Below are positions 27,674-36,933 of a stretch of 64,000 bases of DNA, one piece after another; within the stretch, counting starts at the first letter, position 1, and the number at the start of each line of letters is the position of its first letter. Origin of the DNA: Gammaproteobacteria bacterium (lineage in GTDB: Bacteria > Pseudomonadota > Gammaproteobacteria > JAABTG01); NCBI GenBank assembly GCA_017999615.1, contig JAGNLM010000005.1:1-64000 (forward strand), read 5' to 3'. Both the position numbers and the translations under genes were made by a program. The notes under the pieces were generated by a model. It had not been told where the DNA came from and did no database searches. It saw only the letters and a program-made list of their open reading frames with translations.

Positions 27674-29596
27674 CTAGAGGGTGAGGACGACGCCCACCAT
27701 AGCGCCGATGCCCGGCATCGGGTAGCCCGGCCGGTACTCGTAGTCCTCGTCGGTGATGTTGTCGAGCGCGAGGAAGACCTCGCTGCCCGGGCCGTGGCGC
27801 CGGTCGGTCAACTGGTAGGCGACGCGCGCGTTCAGCAGGACGTGTCCGTCGACCTCGTCGGTGTTCTCGGCGTTCAGGCGCCGTCCCTGGGAGAGGACCT
27901 GCATCTTCCCCACGTACTCGGCGTCGGCGCTCACCCGCAACCGCGGCAGGGCCTGCCAGTTGGTGCCCATCGAGACGGAGGTGCGCGGTGCGTAGGGCAG
28001 GTCGCTCGGCCGGGTGTCCTGCAGGGTCAGCCCAGCGAAGACCGACACGTCCTGGCTCGGCGCCGCGGTGACGGTCAGCTCGGCGCCGCGGATCCGGAAG
28101 GTCTCGATGTTGGCGTAACGGGGCGGGGGTGGCGGTGCGGGCACCACGAGGTAACGGTCGTGGCCCTTGTCGTAGAAAAGGCTCAGGCCCGCCTGCAGCC
28201 AGGAGGTGAGCGCGTGGTCGACGCCCACCTCGAAGTGGTTCAGGGTCTCCGGCTCGAGGTCCTCCCAGGAGTGGCCGAGCTTGGGAATGATGTAATCGGA
28301 GAAGACGACGACCTCGAGGCCCGGATAGTTGACGCCGCGGGCGTAGGACCCGTGGAAGGTGGTCTCGCCGTTGCGAACCACCACGCCTGCCTGGGGCGCC
28401 CACTCGTTCTGGAACTCGTTGTGGCGGTAGAAGCGCACGCCCCCCGAGGGGGTGATCGACCACCCGTCCCCGAGCCCCCACTCGTGGCTCACGACGGCGA
28501 GGGGCGAGTCGACCCGGAAGGCCGAGGCTTGCCAGTGGGTCAGGACCCCGTTCTGCTTGATGAAGTCCACGTCACCGTCTACCCGGTCGCTGTCGAAGCC
28601 GAGCTCGATCCGGCCGCCTTCCCAGGGCTGCAGGGACTCCCGCACCCGCAGGCCCGTCTGCTCCCAGTCCATGAGGGTGTCGCGGTCGGTGCCGGTCTGT
28701 CCGGTCCACTCCGACCTGCCGTCGTTGGAGTAGACCTTGACCTCCCCGGCCACCCGGTCGTAGTCGTGGGCCAGGGTCAGGGTCCAGAGGGAGTCCCGGG
28801 TCCGGTACTTGCCCTGGCGCGTGGCGGGCTTGCCGACCTCCCCGGGGTCCATCGCGTAGTTGTTGGAGTGCAGGCCCATGACCGAGGCCTTCCACTCCGG
28901 CGAGACCTGGTAGCCGATGCGGCCGTAGACGTTGGAGGTCCGCCCGTCCGCGTGGTCGCGGTACCCGTCGGAGCGCCGCCAGCCCTGGGCCGCGTAGGCG
29001 TCGAAGGGGCCCTCACGCACGCCCACGTCGAGGGTCTCGGCCCAGGTGTCGAAGCTCCCGCCCTGCGCCGAGAGCCGCGCGAGGTGCCCCTCCTGCGTGA
29101 GGGCCTTGGGCTGCAGGTTGATGGCGCTGAAGGTGTTGCCGAAGCGGTGGGGCTGGGCCCCCTTCACCACCTCGATGGAGCCGGCCGCGTCCACGGGCAG
29201 GAGGTCCATGAGCGGGTGGTTGTAGACCCCCATCATCAGGGGGACGCTGTCCACGTAGGTCTTCATCTCGCCGCCCGGGCGGCTCGAGCCCATGCCGCGC
29301 ACGAAGATCCCGCCGCCTTCCGCCCCCCCGAAGGAGCCCACCGGGTTGTAGCGGGAGATGGTGACGCCGGGGGTGCGGCGCAGGGCCGAGGGGAGATCCT
29401 GGGCGTTCAGGTCCCGGACCTGGTCCTCGCCGACCACCGTGGACACACCGGCGAACGGGTCGATCCGGTTCGCCTCGATGATCGGGGTCGAGACCACGTC
29501 CAGGGTCGGCAGGGCGACCGGGGCCTCGGCATGCACGGTGAGCGGTGCGACCAGCAGACTCGCCAGCGCCAGGCGCCCGCAGGGGATCTCCTTCAT
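27674..29596 (-). CDS. TonB-dependent outer-membrane receptor
   Basis: 640 residues. Signal peptide (LALASLLVAPLTVHAEA), TonB box-like TLDVVST, plug domain (DLPSALRRTPGVTISR ... GIFVRGMGSSRPG), and a 22-strand barrel ending in the outer-membrane signature VGVVLTL. MKEIPCGRL starts at ATG 29596 with AGAGGA about 9 bases ahead. First gene of the minus-strand module with methyltransferase, ABC importer and TonB, so it should bind the metal or metal-chelate that the ABC system later takes up. Substrate unknown. Confidence 0.92.
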   Translation of the reverse strand: MKEIPCGRLALASLLVAPLTVHAEAPVALPTLDVVSTPIIEANRIDPFAGVSTVVGEDQVRDLNAQDLPSALRRTPGVTISRYNPVGSFGGAEGGGIFVRGMGSSRPGGEMKTYVDSVPLMMGVYNHPLMDLLPVDAAGSIEVVKGAQPHRFGNTFSAINLQPKALTQEGHLARLSAQGGSFDTWAETLDVGVREGPFDAYAAQGWRRSDGYRDHADGRTSNVYGRIGYQVSPEWKASVMGLHSNNYAMDPGEVGKPATRQGKYRTRDSLWTLTLAHDYDRVAGEVKVYSNDGRSEWTGQTGTDRDTLMDWEQTGLRVRESLQPWEGGRIELGFDSDRVDGDVDFIKQNGVLTHWQASAFRVDSPLAVVSHEWGLGDGWSITPSGGVRFYRHNEFQNEWAPQAGVVVRNGETTFHGSYARGVNYPGLEVVVFSDYIIPKLGHSWEDLEPETLNHFEVGVDHALTSWLQAGLSLFYDKGHDRYLVVPAPPPPPRYANIETFRIRGAELTVTAAPSQDVSVFAGLTLQDTRPSDLPYAPRTSVSMGTNWQALPRLRVSADAEYVGKMQVLSQGRRLNAENTDEVDGHVLLNARVAYQLTDRRHGPGSEVFLALDNITDEDYEYRPGYPMPGIGAMVGVVLTL

Positions 29597-29680
29597 GGGG
29601 TCATTCCTCTCGCTGCAGAACCACAGACCCGGGCAACCGGCGTTCCCTGCCGGTCCCCGGACCCCTTCGCGACAGCGGAG

Positions 29681-29712
29681 GGATATTACCATTATCCGTA
29701 ATCGTATTACCA
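29681..29712 (-). promoter_or_regulatory. Fur/Zur-like operator upstream of the receptor gene
   Basis: An AT-rich island in GC-rich DNA about 90 bases upstream of the receptor ATG. On the minus strand it reads GGTAATACGATTACGG followed by GATAATGGTAATATCC. GATAATGGTAAT matches 11 of the first 12 bases of the Fur box GATAATGATAAT, and GGTAAT recurs. GATAAT can also serve as a -10. A metal-responsive repressor (Fur, Zur or similar) is therefore likely, but which one cannot be told. Confidence 0.5.
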
Positions 29713-29731
29713 GGGGCGTCACGCGCCCGTG

Positions 29732-30934
29732 TCACGCGCCCGCGGCGGGTCCCTCGTCCCCGACCGGCTGCGGGGCCGGGCGGCCCGACTCGCGGACTTC
29801 GAGGACGGCGATGAGCAGCGTCAGGGCCAGCACGACGGTCCCGGCTCCCACGACGGCCGGCCAGCCGCCGTGCCGGTAGGCGTAGCCGCTCACCGTGATC
29901 CCGACGCTGCCGCCCGCGTAGTAGAAGAGCACGTAGAGCGCGTTGCCCCGCCCCCGGCTGCTGGTGAGCCGGCGATTGAGCGCGCCCGCAGCTGCGGCGT
30001 GGGTGGTGAAGAACCCCGCGCAGGTGAGCATCAGACCGGCCAGCACCGCGACGAGGGACGGGATGAGGGTCAGGGCGAGGGCGAAGGCGAAGACCGTGGT
30101 GCCGAGCGCGAGCGTGGGGCCGCTCCCGATGCGGTTGGCGAGCCGCCCGGCCAGGGGGCCCGTCACCGCGCCGATGAGGTACACGACGTAGAGGAGGGTG
30201 ATGAGCCCGGTGGACGCCTCGAAGGGCGGCGCGCTCAGGTAGAAGGGCAGGTAGTTGAAGGTGACCGAGAACACCCAGAAGGCGCCGAAGGCCACCGCGT
30301 AGGTCCGCAGCACGGGCCAGGAGGTGAGGAGCTGGCGGTAGCCGACCTCGGAGCCGTGGCGCGGCGGGGTCTCCGCCGCCCCGGGGAGCCATCGGGCGGC
30401 GGCGAGGGCCGCGGCGAGCACGAGGGCGGCCGCGCTGACGAAGGCGTAGCGCCAGTGCAGGGGGGGGTGGATCCACCCTCCCAGCAGGCGCCCGCCAAGG
30501 CCCCCGACCACGGTGGCGGAGACGTAGGCCCCCATGACCACGTTCAGGCGGGCGACCGGCAGCCGGTTCGCCAGGTAGGCCGCGAGGCAGGTGGTCAGGG
30601 CCGGCAGGAACAGGCCCTGGGCCAGGCGGGCCGTCACCAGCAGCCCGAACTGGGTGGTCAGGGCGCAGAGCAGGCCCGCCCCCCCGACCACCAGCCCCCC
30701 GGAGAGGATGATGGGGCGCATGGGATAGCGGTCCACGAGCTTGCCGAAGGGCAGGGTGGCGAGGGCGATCCCCAGGATGGCGGCGGAGATGGACAGGGAC
30801 GCCCCGGCCTCGTCGACCCCGAATTCCTCGGCGAGCACCGGCAGCACCGGCTGGGTCAGGTAGATGTTGGTGAAGGCGGCGGCGACGAGGGCGAAGACGA
30901 GCCCCTGCAGACGGCGTGACTCGATGTCGCTCAC
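29732..30934 (-). CDS. MFS transporter, YnfM/AraJ-like
   Basis: 400 residues with about 12 transmembrane segments. The loop 2-3 motif (LPFGKLVDRYPMRPIIL) is the MFS signature. Relatives export small molecules such as arabinose-type sugars or drugs. GTG start at 30934. It lies upstream of the metal-uptake module on the same strand, with the operator region between, so it could be a separate unit or a companion efflux pump; substrate unknown. It diverges from feoA. Confidence 0.85.
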   Translation of the reverse strand: MSDIESRRLQGLVFALVAAAFTNIYLTQPVLPVLAEEFGVDEAGASLSISAAILGIALATLPFGKLVDRYPMRPIILSGGLVVGGAGLLCALTTQFGLLVTARLAQGLFLPALTTCLAAYLANRLPVARLNVVMGAYVSATVVGGLGGRLLGGWIHPPLHWRYAFVSAAALVLAAALAAARWLPGAAETPPRHGSEVGYRQLLTSWPVLRTYAVAFGAFWVFSVTFNYLPFYLSAPPFEASTGLITLLYVVYLIGAVTGPLAGRLANRIGSGPTLALGTTVFAFALALTLIPSLVAVLAGLMLTCAGFFTTHAAAAGALNRRLTSSRGRGNALYVLFYYAGGSVGITVSGYAYRHGGWPAVVGAGTVVLALTLLIAVLEVRESGRPAPQPVGDEGPAAGA

Positions 30935-31109
30935 GATTCGCTCGGCTCCCGGTGTCGCATGTGCGCAGGCGCGGATTCAACCGCCCTTTCGGCCGCGAGT
31001 CCACCACCGGGCCGGGTCTCTGCGGTGCACCGGCGCCGTCAGGCACCGGCATTTACTCACCCCGGGATGTTGGTGGATGATTGTGCGCACACGCACAGCG
31101 CGCCTCCCG

Positions 31110-31340
31110 ATGACCCTCGACACCCTCCCGTTGCTCGAGCCCGCCACCATCGACGAAGTGGAGCCGTCCGGCCCGCTGACGTCGCGCATGCGGGCCATGG
31201 GTCTGCGCGCCGGGCGCGAGGTGGTCGTGGTGCGCCGCTCGCGGTTGGGGGGGACCATGCAGGTCCGGGTGGGCGGCACCGACCTCATCATCCGTCCCCG
31301 CGAGGCGCGCCTGGTCCGCGTGCGGACCCCGTCCGCGTGA
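31110..31340 (+). CDS. feoA: Ferrous iron transport protein A
   Basis: 76 residues, SH3-like FeoA domain (AMGLRAGREVVVVRRSRLGG, MQVRVGGTDLIIRPREA). Cytoplasmic partner needed for FeoB function. ATG 31110 matches the family start; an in-frame ATG at 31077 (MIVRTRT) would add 11 residues and has a slightly better purine run before it. Stop overlaps the feoB GTG by 4 bases. No Fur-like box was recognised directly upstream. Confidence 0.92.
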   Translation: MTLDTLPLLEPATIDEVEPSGPLTSRMRAMGLRAGREVVVVRRSRLGGTMQVRVGGTDLIIRPREARLVRVRTPSA

Positions 31341-33187
31341 GCGCGGGCAGCGCCGCCGGCCGCAGAGGGACGGCGGATCCTCGGGGGGGCGCCGCAGGGA
31401 CGCCTCGGCGGATCGCCATCGTAGGGATGCCCAACACGGGCAAGTCCACCTTCTTCAATCTTCTCACCGGCGCCCGCGCGCGCATCGGCAACTGGCCCGG
31501 GATCACCGTCGAGCTCCTCTCCGCCAGGATCACGCTGGGCACGGGGGTCGTGGAGGTGGTGGACCTCCCTGGCGTCTATGACCTGCACGGCTACGCGGAG
31601 GACGAGCGGGTCGTGCGCCACTTCCTGGAGCACAACGAGGTCAACGTGGTCGCCGTGCTGGTGAGCGCGACCCAGCTGGACCGTCAGCTGGTCCTGCCCC
31701 TCCAGTTGAAGGAGCTCGGGCTCCCGCTCGTACTCCTGGTGAACATGCAGGACGAGGCCCAGAACCTCGGGATCCAGGTGGACGTGGGCGCGTTGGCCCA
31801 CGAGCTGGGGATCCCCGTGGTCGCGATGAGCGCCAAGTACGGGCTGGGATTCGCGAACGCCAGCCGGGCGCTCGAGCACGCGCTGTACAACAGCGAATTG
31901 CGTCGCGCCAACGCCGAGTCCCTGGCCGCGGACGACTCCCTGGAGGCGCGGCTGGACACCCTGGTGGAGCGGGCAGTCCACGTGCCGGTGCAGCTGCCCC
32001 AGGGGCTCACGGCCCGGCTCGACAAGGTCTTCCTGCACCCCTGGCTCGGTCTGCCGGTGTTCTTCGCCATCCTGTGGCTCGTGTTCGAGGCCGTTTACAC
32101 CCTGGGCACGCCCCTGCAGGACGGGGTGGCCTGGGTGCTCGAGCACGTGAAGACGGCCGCCCTGGTGCCCGCCATGGACGGAGCCCCGGCGGTGCTGCGC
32201 AGCTTCCTCCTCGAGGGCCTGTACGACGGCGTGGGCACGGTCGCCTCGTTCCTGCCGATCCTGCTGCTCTTCTTCCTCTTCATGGGCTTCGTCGAGGACA
32301 GCGGGTACCTCGCCCGGGCGGCCTTCCTGATGGACGCCTTCATGTCCCGGATCGGCCTGGACGGGCGCTCCTTCGTGATGCAACTGATGGGGTTCGGCTG
32401 CAACGTGCCCGCGCTCATGGGCACGCGCGTGATGCGCTCGCGCGGCCTGCGCCTGCTGACGATGCTGACCATTCCCTTCTCGCTCTGCTCGGCGCGCCTG
32501 CAGGTCTTCGTCTTCCTCACCACCGCGGTCTTCACGCCGGCCGTCGCGCCGCTGGCGCTCTTCAGCCTCTACCTCCTCAGCTTCGCCGCGGCCTTTCTCA
32601 CCGCGCTGCTCTATCGCCGGCGGCTGGTGAACGACGAGCCGCTGCTGCTCGAGCTCCCGCCGTTCCGCGCCCCGACCCTCGGGCAGATGGCGCAGCGCGC
32701 CTGGGAGGAGGTGAGCCACTTCCTGCGTGGGGCGACGGTCTTCATCGTGCTGGGAGTGGTGCTGGTCTGGTTCCTCACCCATTACCCCTTCGGTAGCGTG
32801 CCCGCGGGCCCCGAGACCCTGGCCGGCCGTCTCGCGGAGTGGACCCAACCCGTGTTCGCACCCCTCGGCTTCGACAGCCTGCTCAGCGTCAGCCTCATCT
32901 TCGGGTTCGTCGCCAAGGAGATCGTGCTCGGCGCGATGGCGGTGATCTACGGGGTCGGGGAGAACGGCCTCGCCGGGGTGGTCGCGAGCCGGCTGGACGC
33001 GGTCCAGGCCTACAGCTTCATGCTCTTCGTCCTCCTCTACACCCCCTGCCTGTCGGCGGTCGCGACGCTTCGGCAGGAGTCCCGGAGCTGGGGTTTCACC
33101 GTGCTCGCCGTGGTCTGGCCCCTGCTCCTCGCCTGGCTCTCGAGCTTCCTCTTCTACCAGCTGGCGCGGGCGCTGACGGCGGCCTGA
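31337..33187 (+). CDS. feoB: Ferrous iron transporter FeoB, short form
   Basis: 616 residues, shorter than E. coli FeoB (773). N-terminal G domain: G1 GMPNTGKST, G3 DLPGVYDL, G4 NMQD, G5 SAK; then the helical GDI region and membrane core with gate motifs (EDSGYLARAAFLMD, MGFGCNVPALMGTR, PFSLCSARLQVF). Fe2+ import across the inner membrane. GTG start overlaps feoA. About 30 residues precede the G domain. No feoC follows; a hairpin comes about 30 bases after the stop. Confidence 0.95.
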   Translation: MSAGSAAGRRGTADPRGGAAGTPRRIAIVGMPNTGKSTFFNLLTGARARIGNWPGITVELLSARITLGTGVVEVVDLPGVYDLHGYAEDERVVRHFLEHNEVNVVAVLVSATQLDRQLVLPLQLKELGLPLVLLVNMQDEAQNLGIQVDVGALAHELGIPVVAMSAKYGLGFANASRALEHALYNSELRRANAESLAADDSLEARLDTLVERAVHVPVQLPQGLTARLDKVFLHPWLGLPVFFAILWLVFEAVYTLGTPLQDGVAWVLEHVKTAALVPAMDGAPAVLRSFLLEGLYDGVGTVASFLPILLLFFLFMGFVEDSGYLARAAFLMDAFMSRIGLDGRSFVMQLMGFGCNVPALMGTRVMRSRGLRLLTMLTIPFSLCSARLQVFVFLTTAVFTPAVAPLALFSLYLLSFAAAFLTALLYRRRLVNDEPLLLELPPFRAPTLGQMAQRAWEEVSHFLRGATVFIVLGVVLVWFLTHYPFGSVPAGPETLAGRLAEWTQPVFAPLGFDSLLSVSLIFGFVAKEIVLGAMAVIYGVGENGLAGVVASRLDAVQAYSFMLFVLLYTPCLSAVATLRQESRSWGFTVLAVVWPLLLAWLSSFLFYQLARALTAA

Positions 33188-33218
33188 TCGGCGGGGCGCC
33201 TGCCGGCGTCAAGGGCCG

Positions 33219-33240
33219 GCTTGCCCGGAACGGGGCAGGC
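33219..33240 (+). terminator. Possible feoB terminator hairpin
   Basis: GCTTGCCC pairs with GGGCAGGC (one G-U) around a 6-base loop, 31 bases after the feoB stop. There is no T-tract, so termination strength is uncertain. Confidence 0.35.
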
Positions 33241-33321
33241 GAGGGTAAGATGCTAGCCGGCGTTTACCCTTCGAACCGGTGACCCCGTCGAGCGGCGAAG
33301 ACCCGCGTGGAGCAGAGAGCG

Positions 33322-33771
33322 ATGACCATCCGCGAGCGTTTCGTAGAGTCCCTGGCCCTTTGTGGCGTTCTCGTGACCGGAGCCGCGTGGGCCGCGGACT
33401 CCGAAGAGGTGATCAAGTACCGGCAGGCGGCGATGAAGGCCCTCGGGGGCCACACGACCGCGATGGCCCAGATCGTCCGCGGGAAGGTACCCTTCGGCGG
33501 ACAGCTCGACGGCCATGCCCAGGCCGCGGCGTCCCTCACGAAGGACATCCCGGCGATGTTCCCCGCCGGCTCGGACTTCGGCGAGAGCGATGCCAGGCCG
33601 GAGGTGTGGAAGAAGCGGCCCGAGTTCGAGAAGGCCGCCGGGGATTCGGGCAAGGCCGCAGAGGCCCTCGCGGCGGCGGTCCGCTCCGGTGACTCCGCTG
33701 CGGGGGGCAGGGCCTTCGACGGCTTTGCCCAGACCTGCAAGGGTTGCCACCAGAATTTCAGGGCGAAATAG
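33322..33771 (+). CDS. Cytochrome c' (class II c-type cytochrome)
   Basis: 149 residues with a signal peptide (LALCGVLVTGAAWAA). The haem site CKGCH is close to the C-terminus (FAQTCKGCHQNFRAK), the class II pattern, and EEVIKYRQAAMKALGGH is the typical first helix. Periplasmic four-helix haem protein, known in relatives to bind NO or to serve electron transfer. ATG 33322 has GGAG and AGAG purine runs upstream. Followed after about 13 bases by a dihaem cytochrome, probably in one operon. Confidence 0.92.
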   Translation: MTIRERFVESLALCGVLVTGAAWAADSEEVIKYRQAAMKALGGHTTAMAQIVRGKVPFGGQLDGHAQAAASLTKDIPAMFPAGSDFGESDARPEVWKKRPEFEKAAGDSGKAAEALAAAVRSGDSAAGGRAFDGFAQTCKGCHQNFRAK

Positions 33772-33784
33772 GCGGGGCCGCGCC

Positions 33785-34702
33785 GTGGGACGCGGATGGC
33801 CCCGATGGGCGGCGGCGTGCCTGGTGCTCGCCGCCGGTTCCTCGTCGGCAGCGGATGCCGACGTCCTGACCCGAGGTGCCTACGTCTATCGCGCCTCGGG
33901 CTGTCTCGCCTGCCACACCGAGGACCGGGCGGGGGGTGCGCCGCTTGCCGGTGGGCGCGCGCTCGCGACCCCACTCGGGACCTTCCTCGCCCCCAACGTC
34001 ACCCCCGACCCGGAGCACGGCATCGGGCGGTGGATCGAGTCCGACTTCGCCCGGGCCCTGACGCGGGGCGTCGCGCCGGACGGGTCCCCGTATTACCCGA
34101 GCTTCCCGTACACGAGCTACACGCGGATGCGTCCGGAGGACGTCTCCGTGCTGTGGGCGTACCTGCGTACCGTCGAGCCCGTGGCGGCACCCGACCGGCC
34201 CCACGAGCTGCCGCTGGTTCTGCGCGCCCGGTGGGTCAACTGGTTCTGGCGGGCGCTCTATTTCACCCCTGGCGCCTTCGCCGACGACCCCTCGCGCACC
34301 GCCGAGTGGAACCGGGGCGCCTACCTCGCGGAGGCGATGGCGCACTGCGGAGAGTGCCACACCCCACGCAACGCCCTGGGCGGGACGGACGACACGCGGC
34401 GTTACGCGGGTGCCGTGCAGGGAGCCGAGGGTGGGGCCGTTCCGAACATCACGCCCGACCGGGCCACCGGCATCGGGCGGTGGCGCCCCGGTGACCTCGC
34501 GGAGTACCTCGCGAGCGGCGCGACTCCCTCGGGGGACTACGCGGGCGGCGGGATGGCCGAGGTGATCGAGAACGGCACCCGCCACCTGACCGCCGCCGAC
34601 CGTGCGGCCATCGCGGCCTACGTGCTCTCCCTGCCCGCGGTCGAGAACGCGGGGGGGCGCAAGGAGCGCGGCGCAACGAAGCCCCGGGGAGAGTTCGATT
34701 GA
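33785..34702 (+). CDS. Dihaem cytochrome c
   Basis: 305 residues. Signal peptide (RWAAACLVLAAGSSSAADA), then two cytochrome c domains with CLACH (about residue 39) and CGECH (about residue 197); distal region TRMRPEDVSVLWAYLRT resembles the cytochrome subunits of membrane-bound alcohol/aldehyde dehydrogenases and gluconate 2-dehydrogenases. No dehydrogenase subunit is nearby, so its partner is unknown; with cytochrome c' it forms a small periplasmic redox pair. GTG start at 33785 is chosen because it gives a complete signal peptide. Confidence 0.88.
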   Translation: MGRGWPRWAAACLVLAAGSSSAADADVLTRGAYVYRASGCLACHTEDRAGGAPLAGGRALATPLGTFLAPNVTPDPEHGIGRWIESDFARALTRGVAPDGSPYYPSFPYTSYTRMRPEDVSVLWAYLRTVEPVAAPDRPHELPLVLRARWVNWFWRALYFTPGAFADDPSRTAEWNRGAYLAEAMAHCGECHTPRNALGGTDDTRRYAGAVQGAEGGAVPNITPDRATGIGRWRPGDLAEYLASGATPSGDYAGGGMAEVIENGTRHLTAADRAAIAAYVLSLPAVENAGGRKERGATKPRGEFD

Positions 34703-34881
34703 GCCGGGGGAGACGCATCACAGGGGCCCGGCGCCGGGTGGTGTGGGCCGGCGCGACCCTGCCAATGGGGGTGCTCCCAGGGGTATCCTAAACGCTTTGT
34801 AACCACTGACACGAACCGCCCGCACGCGTTCGTCGCCGGCCGAGACCGGCACCTGCCCGGGACCAGGGAAGCGAGGAGATC

Positions 34882-36933
34882 ATGCCCAGCTACACGACGC
34901 AGGACATCCGCAACATCGCGTTGGTTGGCGCCGGTGGCGCCGGTAAGACCACCCTCCTGGAGGCGCTGCTGCACGCGGCCGGCGCAATCTCGGAGCCCGG
35001 TCGCGTGGACAAGGGGACCACGGTCAGCGACTTCGACGCCCTGGAGAAGGACCTGCTGCACTCGCTGGAGTCGGCGGTCGCGAGCTTCGAGTTCCGCGGC
35101 CGGCACCTGAACGTGATCGACACGCCGGGGCTACCCGACTTCCTCGGCCGCTCCGTGTCGGTACTCCCTGCCGTGGAGACGGTGGCGGTGGTGATGGACC
35201 CCCACGCGGGTGTCGAGATGACCACCCAGCGCCTGCTCGAGCGCGCCGCGGAGCGCGGGCTCTGCCGGGTCATCGTCATCAACAAGATCGACGCCGAGGG
35301 CGTCGACCTGCCAGCACTGCTGCAGCAGGCGCGCGAGGCCTTCGGCAAGGAGGTGCTGCCGATCAACCTCCCGGCGCGGGGCGGAAAGGGCGTCGTGGAT
35401 TGCTTCTTCCAGGCCTCCGAGGAGCCCGCCGACTTCTCCTCCGTGGCCGACGCGCACACGCAGATCATCGACCAGGTGGTGGAGGTCGACGAGGCACTGA
35501 TGGAGCTCTATCTGGAGCAGGGAGCCGACCTCCAGCCCGAGCAGCTCCACGAGCCGTTCGAGAAGGCGTTGCGCGACGGGCATCTCATCCCCGTCTGCTT
35601 CGTCTCCGCCCAGACCGGCGCCGGCGTGAAGGAGCTCCTGGACGTGTTCTCGCGTCTGATGCCGAGCCCGCTGGAGGGCAACGTGCCGCCGTTCCTCAAG
35701 GGGGAGGGTGCCGAGGCGCAGCGGGCGACGATCGTGCCCGACCCGACCCAGCACGTGGTGGCCCACGTGTTCAAGGTGACCTTCGACCCCTACCTGGGCA
35801 AGCTCGCCGCATTCCGGGTCCACCAGGGCACGGTCACGCCGAGCTCTCAGCTCTTCGTGGGCGAGGCACGCAAGCCCTTCAAGGTCTCGCACCTGTTCCA
35901 GCTGATGGGACGCGACCGCCGGGAGATCGACGCGGCCATCCCGGGTGACATCTGCGGCGTGGCGAAGGTCGAGGAGGTGCGCTTCGGCGACGTTCTCCAC
36001 GACTCCCACGAGGCGGACCACTTCCACCTGCGCTCGGTGCGCTGCCCCTCGCCGATGTTCGGGCTTGCCATCGAGGTCAAGCGCCGGGGCGACGAGAAGA
36101 AGCTCTCGGACGCCCTGCGCAAGATCGCGGAAGAAGACCCCTGCCTGGTCGTGGAGCAGAACGCGTCGACCAACGAGACGGTGATTCGCGGGCTCGGGGA
36201 GATGCACCTGCGCGTCGTGCTCCAGCGCATGCAATCCGCCTACAACGTGGAGGTGGAGACGCGCCCCCCCCGCATCCCGTACCGCGAGACGATCACCACG
36301 AACGCCGAGGGTCACCATCGCCACAAGAAGCAGACGGGCGGTGCCGGGCAGTTCGGCGAGGTCTATCTGCGCATCGAGCCGCTGCCGCGGGGCACGGGCT
36401 TCGAGTTCGTCGACGCCGTGGTGGGCGGGGCGATCCCGAATCAGTTCATCCCCGCCGTGGAGAAGGGGGTGCGCCAGGTCCTGGAGGGCGGCGCCATCGC
36501 GGGCTATCCCCTCTCCGACGTGCGCGTGACCCTGTACGACGGCAAGTACCACGCGGTCGATTCGAAGGAAATCGCGTTCGTCACCGCCGGGAAGAAGGCC
36601 TTCGTCGATGCCGTCGCGAAGGCCAAGCCGGTCATCCTGGAGCCCGTGGTGACGATCCAGGTGAAGACGCCCGCGAGCGCCGTCGGTGACATTACCGGGG
36701 ACCTCTCCTCGATGCGGGGCCGGGTGAACGGCACCGACATGCTTGCGGGCGGGCGTGTGCTGATCGAGGGTCTGGTGCCCCTCGCCGAGGTGGGCAACTA
36801 CCAGTCGAAGCTGAAGTCGGTCACCGGGGGCGAGGGGAGCTACACGATCGAGTTCAGCCACTACGACCCGGTTCCGCCAAAGGTGCAGCAGGAGCTCGTG
36901 GCGGCGTTCAAGCCGCGCGAGGAAGAGGACTAG
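34882..36933 (+). CDS. fusA2: Elongation factor G-like protein (EF-G type 2)
   Basis: 683 residues with full EF-G domain order: G domain (G1 GAGGAGKTT, G3 DTPGLPDF, G4 NKID), domain II, and domains III-V (RHKKQTGGAGQFGEVYLR, SAVGDITGDLSSMRGRV). Switch I is shorter and divergent compared with the canonical factor, and there is no str operon around it, so this is the second, non-essential paralogue type. It may act in ribosome recycling or translation under stress. GCGAGGAG precedes ATG 34882; TATCCT near 34784 may be part of its promoter. Ends 4 bases inside the convergent pap gene. Confidence 0.92.
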   Translation: MPSYTTQDIRNIALVGAGGAGKTTLLEALLHAAGAISEPGRVDKGTTVSDFDALEKDLLHSLESAVASFEFRGRHLNVIDTPGLPDFLGRSVSVLPAVETVAVVMDPHAGVEMTTQRLLERAAERGLCRVIVINKIDAEGVDLPALLQQAREAFGKEVLPINLPARGGKGVVDCFFQASEEPADFSSVADAHTQIIDQVVEVDEALMELYLEQGADLQPEQLHEPFEKALRDGHLIPVCFVSAQTGAGVKELLDVFSRLMPSPLEGNVPPFLKGEGAEAQRATIVPDPTQHVVAHVFKVTFDPYLGKLAAFRVHQGTVTPSSQLFVGEARKPFKVSHLFQLMGRDRREIDAAIPGDICGVAKVEEVRFGDVLHDSHEADHFHLRSVRCPSPMFGLAIEVKRRGDEKKLSDALRKIAEEDPCLVVEQNASTNETVIRGLGEMHLRVVLQRMQSAYNVEVETRPPRIPYRETITTNAEGHHRHKKQTGGAGQFGEVYLRIEPLPRGTGFEFVDAVVGGAIPNQFIPAVEKGVRQVLEGGAIAGYPLSDVRVTLYDGKYHAVDSKEIAFVTAGKKAFVDAVAKAKPVILEPVVTIQVKTPASAVGDITGDLSSMRGRVNGTDMLAGGRVLIEGLVPLAEVGNYQSKLKSVTGGEGSYTIEFSHYDPVPPKVQQELVAAFKPREEED

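Noticed and set aside
24692-29701. 1669-codon open frame on the plus strand
   Set aside because: Lies opposite the whole metal-uptake module, whose six products are recognisable; the antisense translation is compositionally biased and has no domain.
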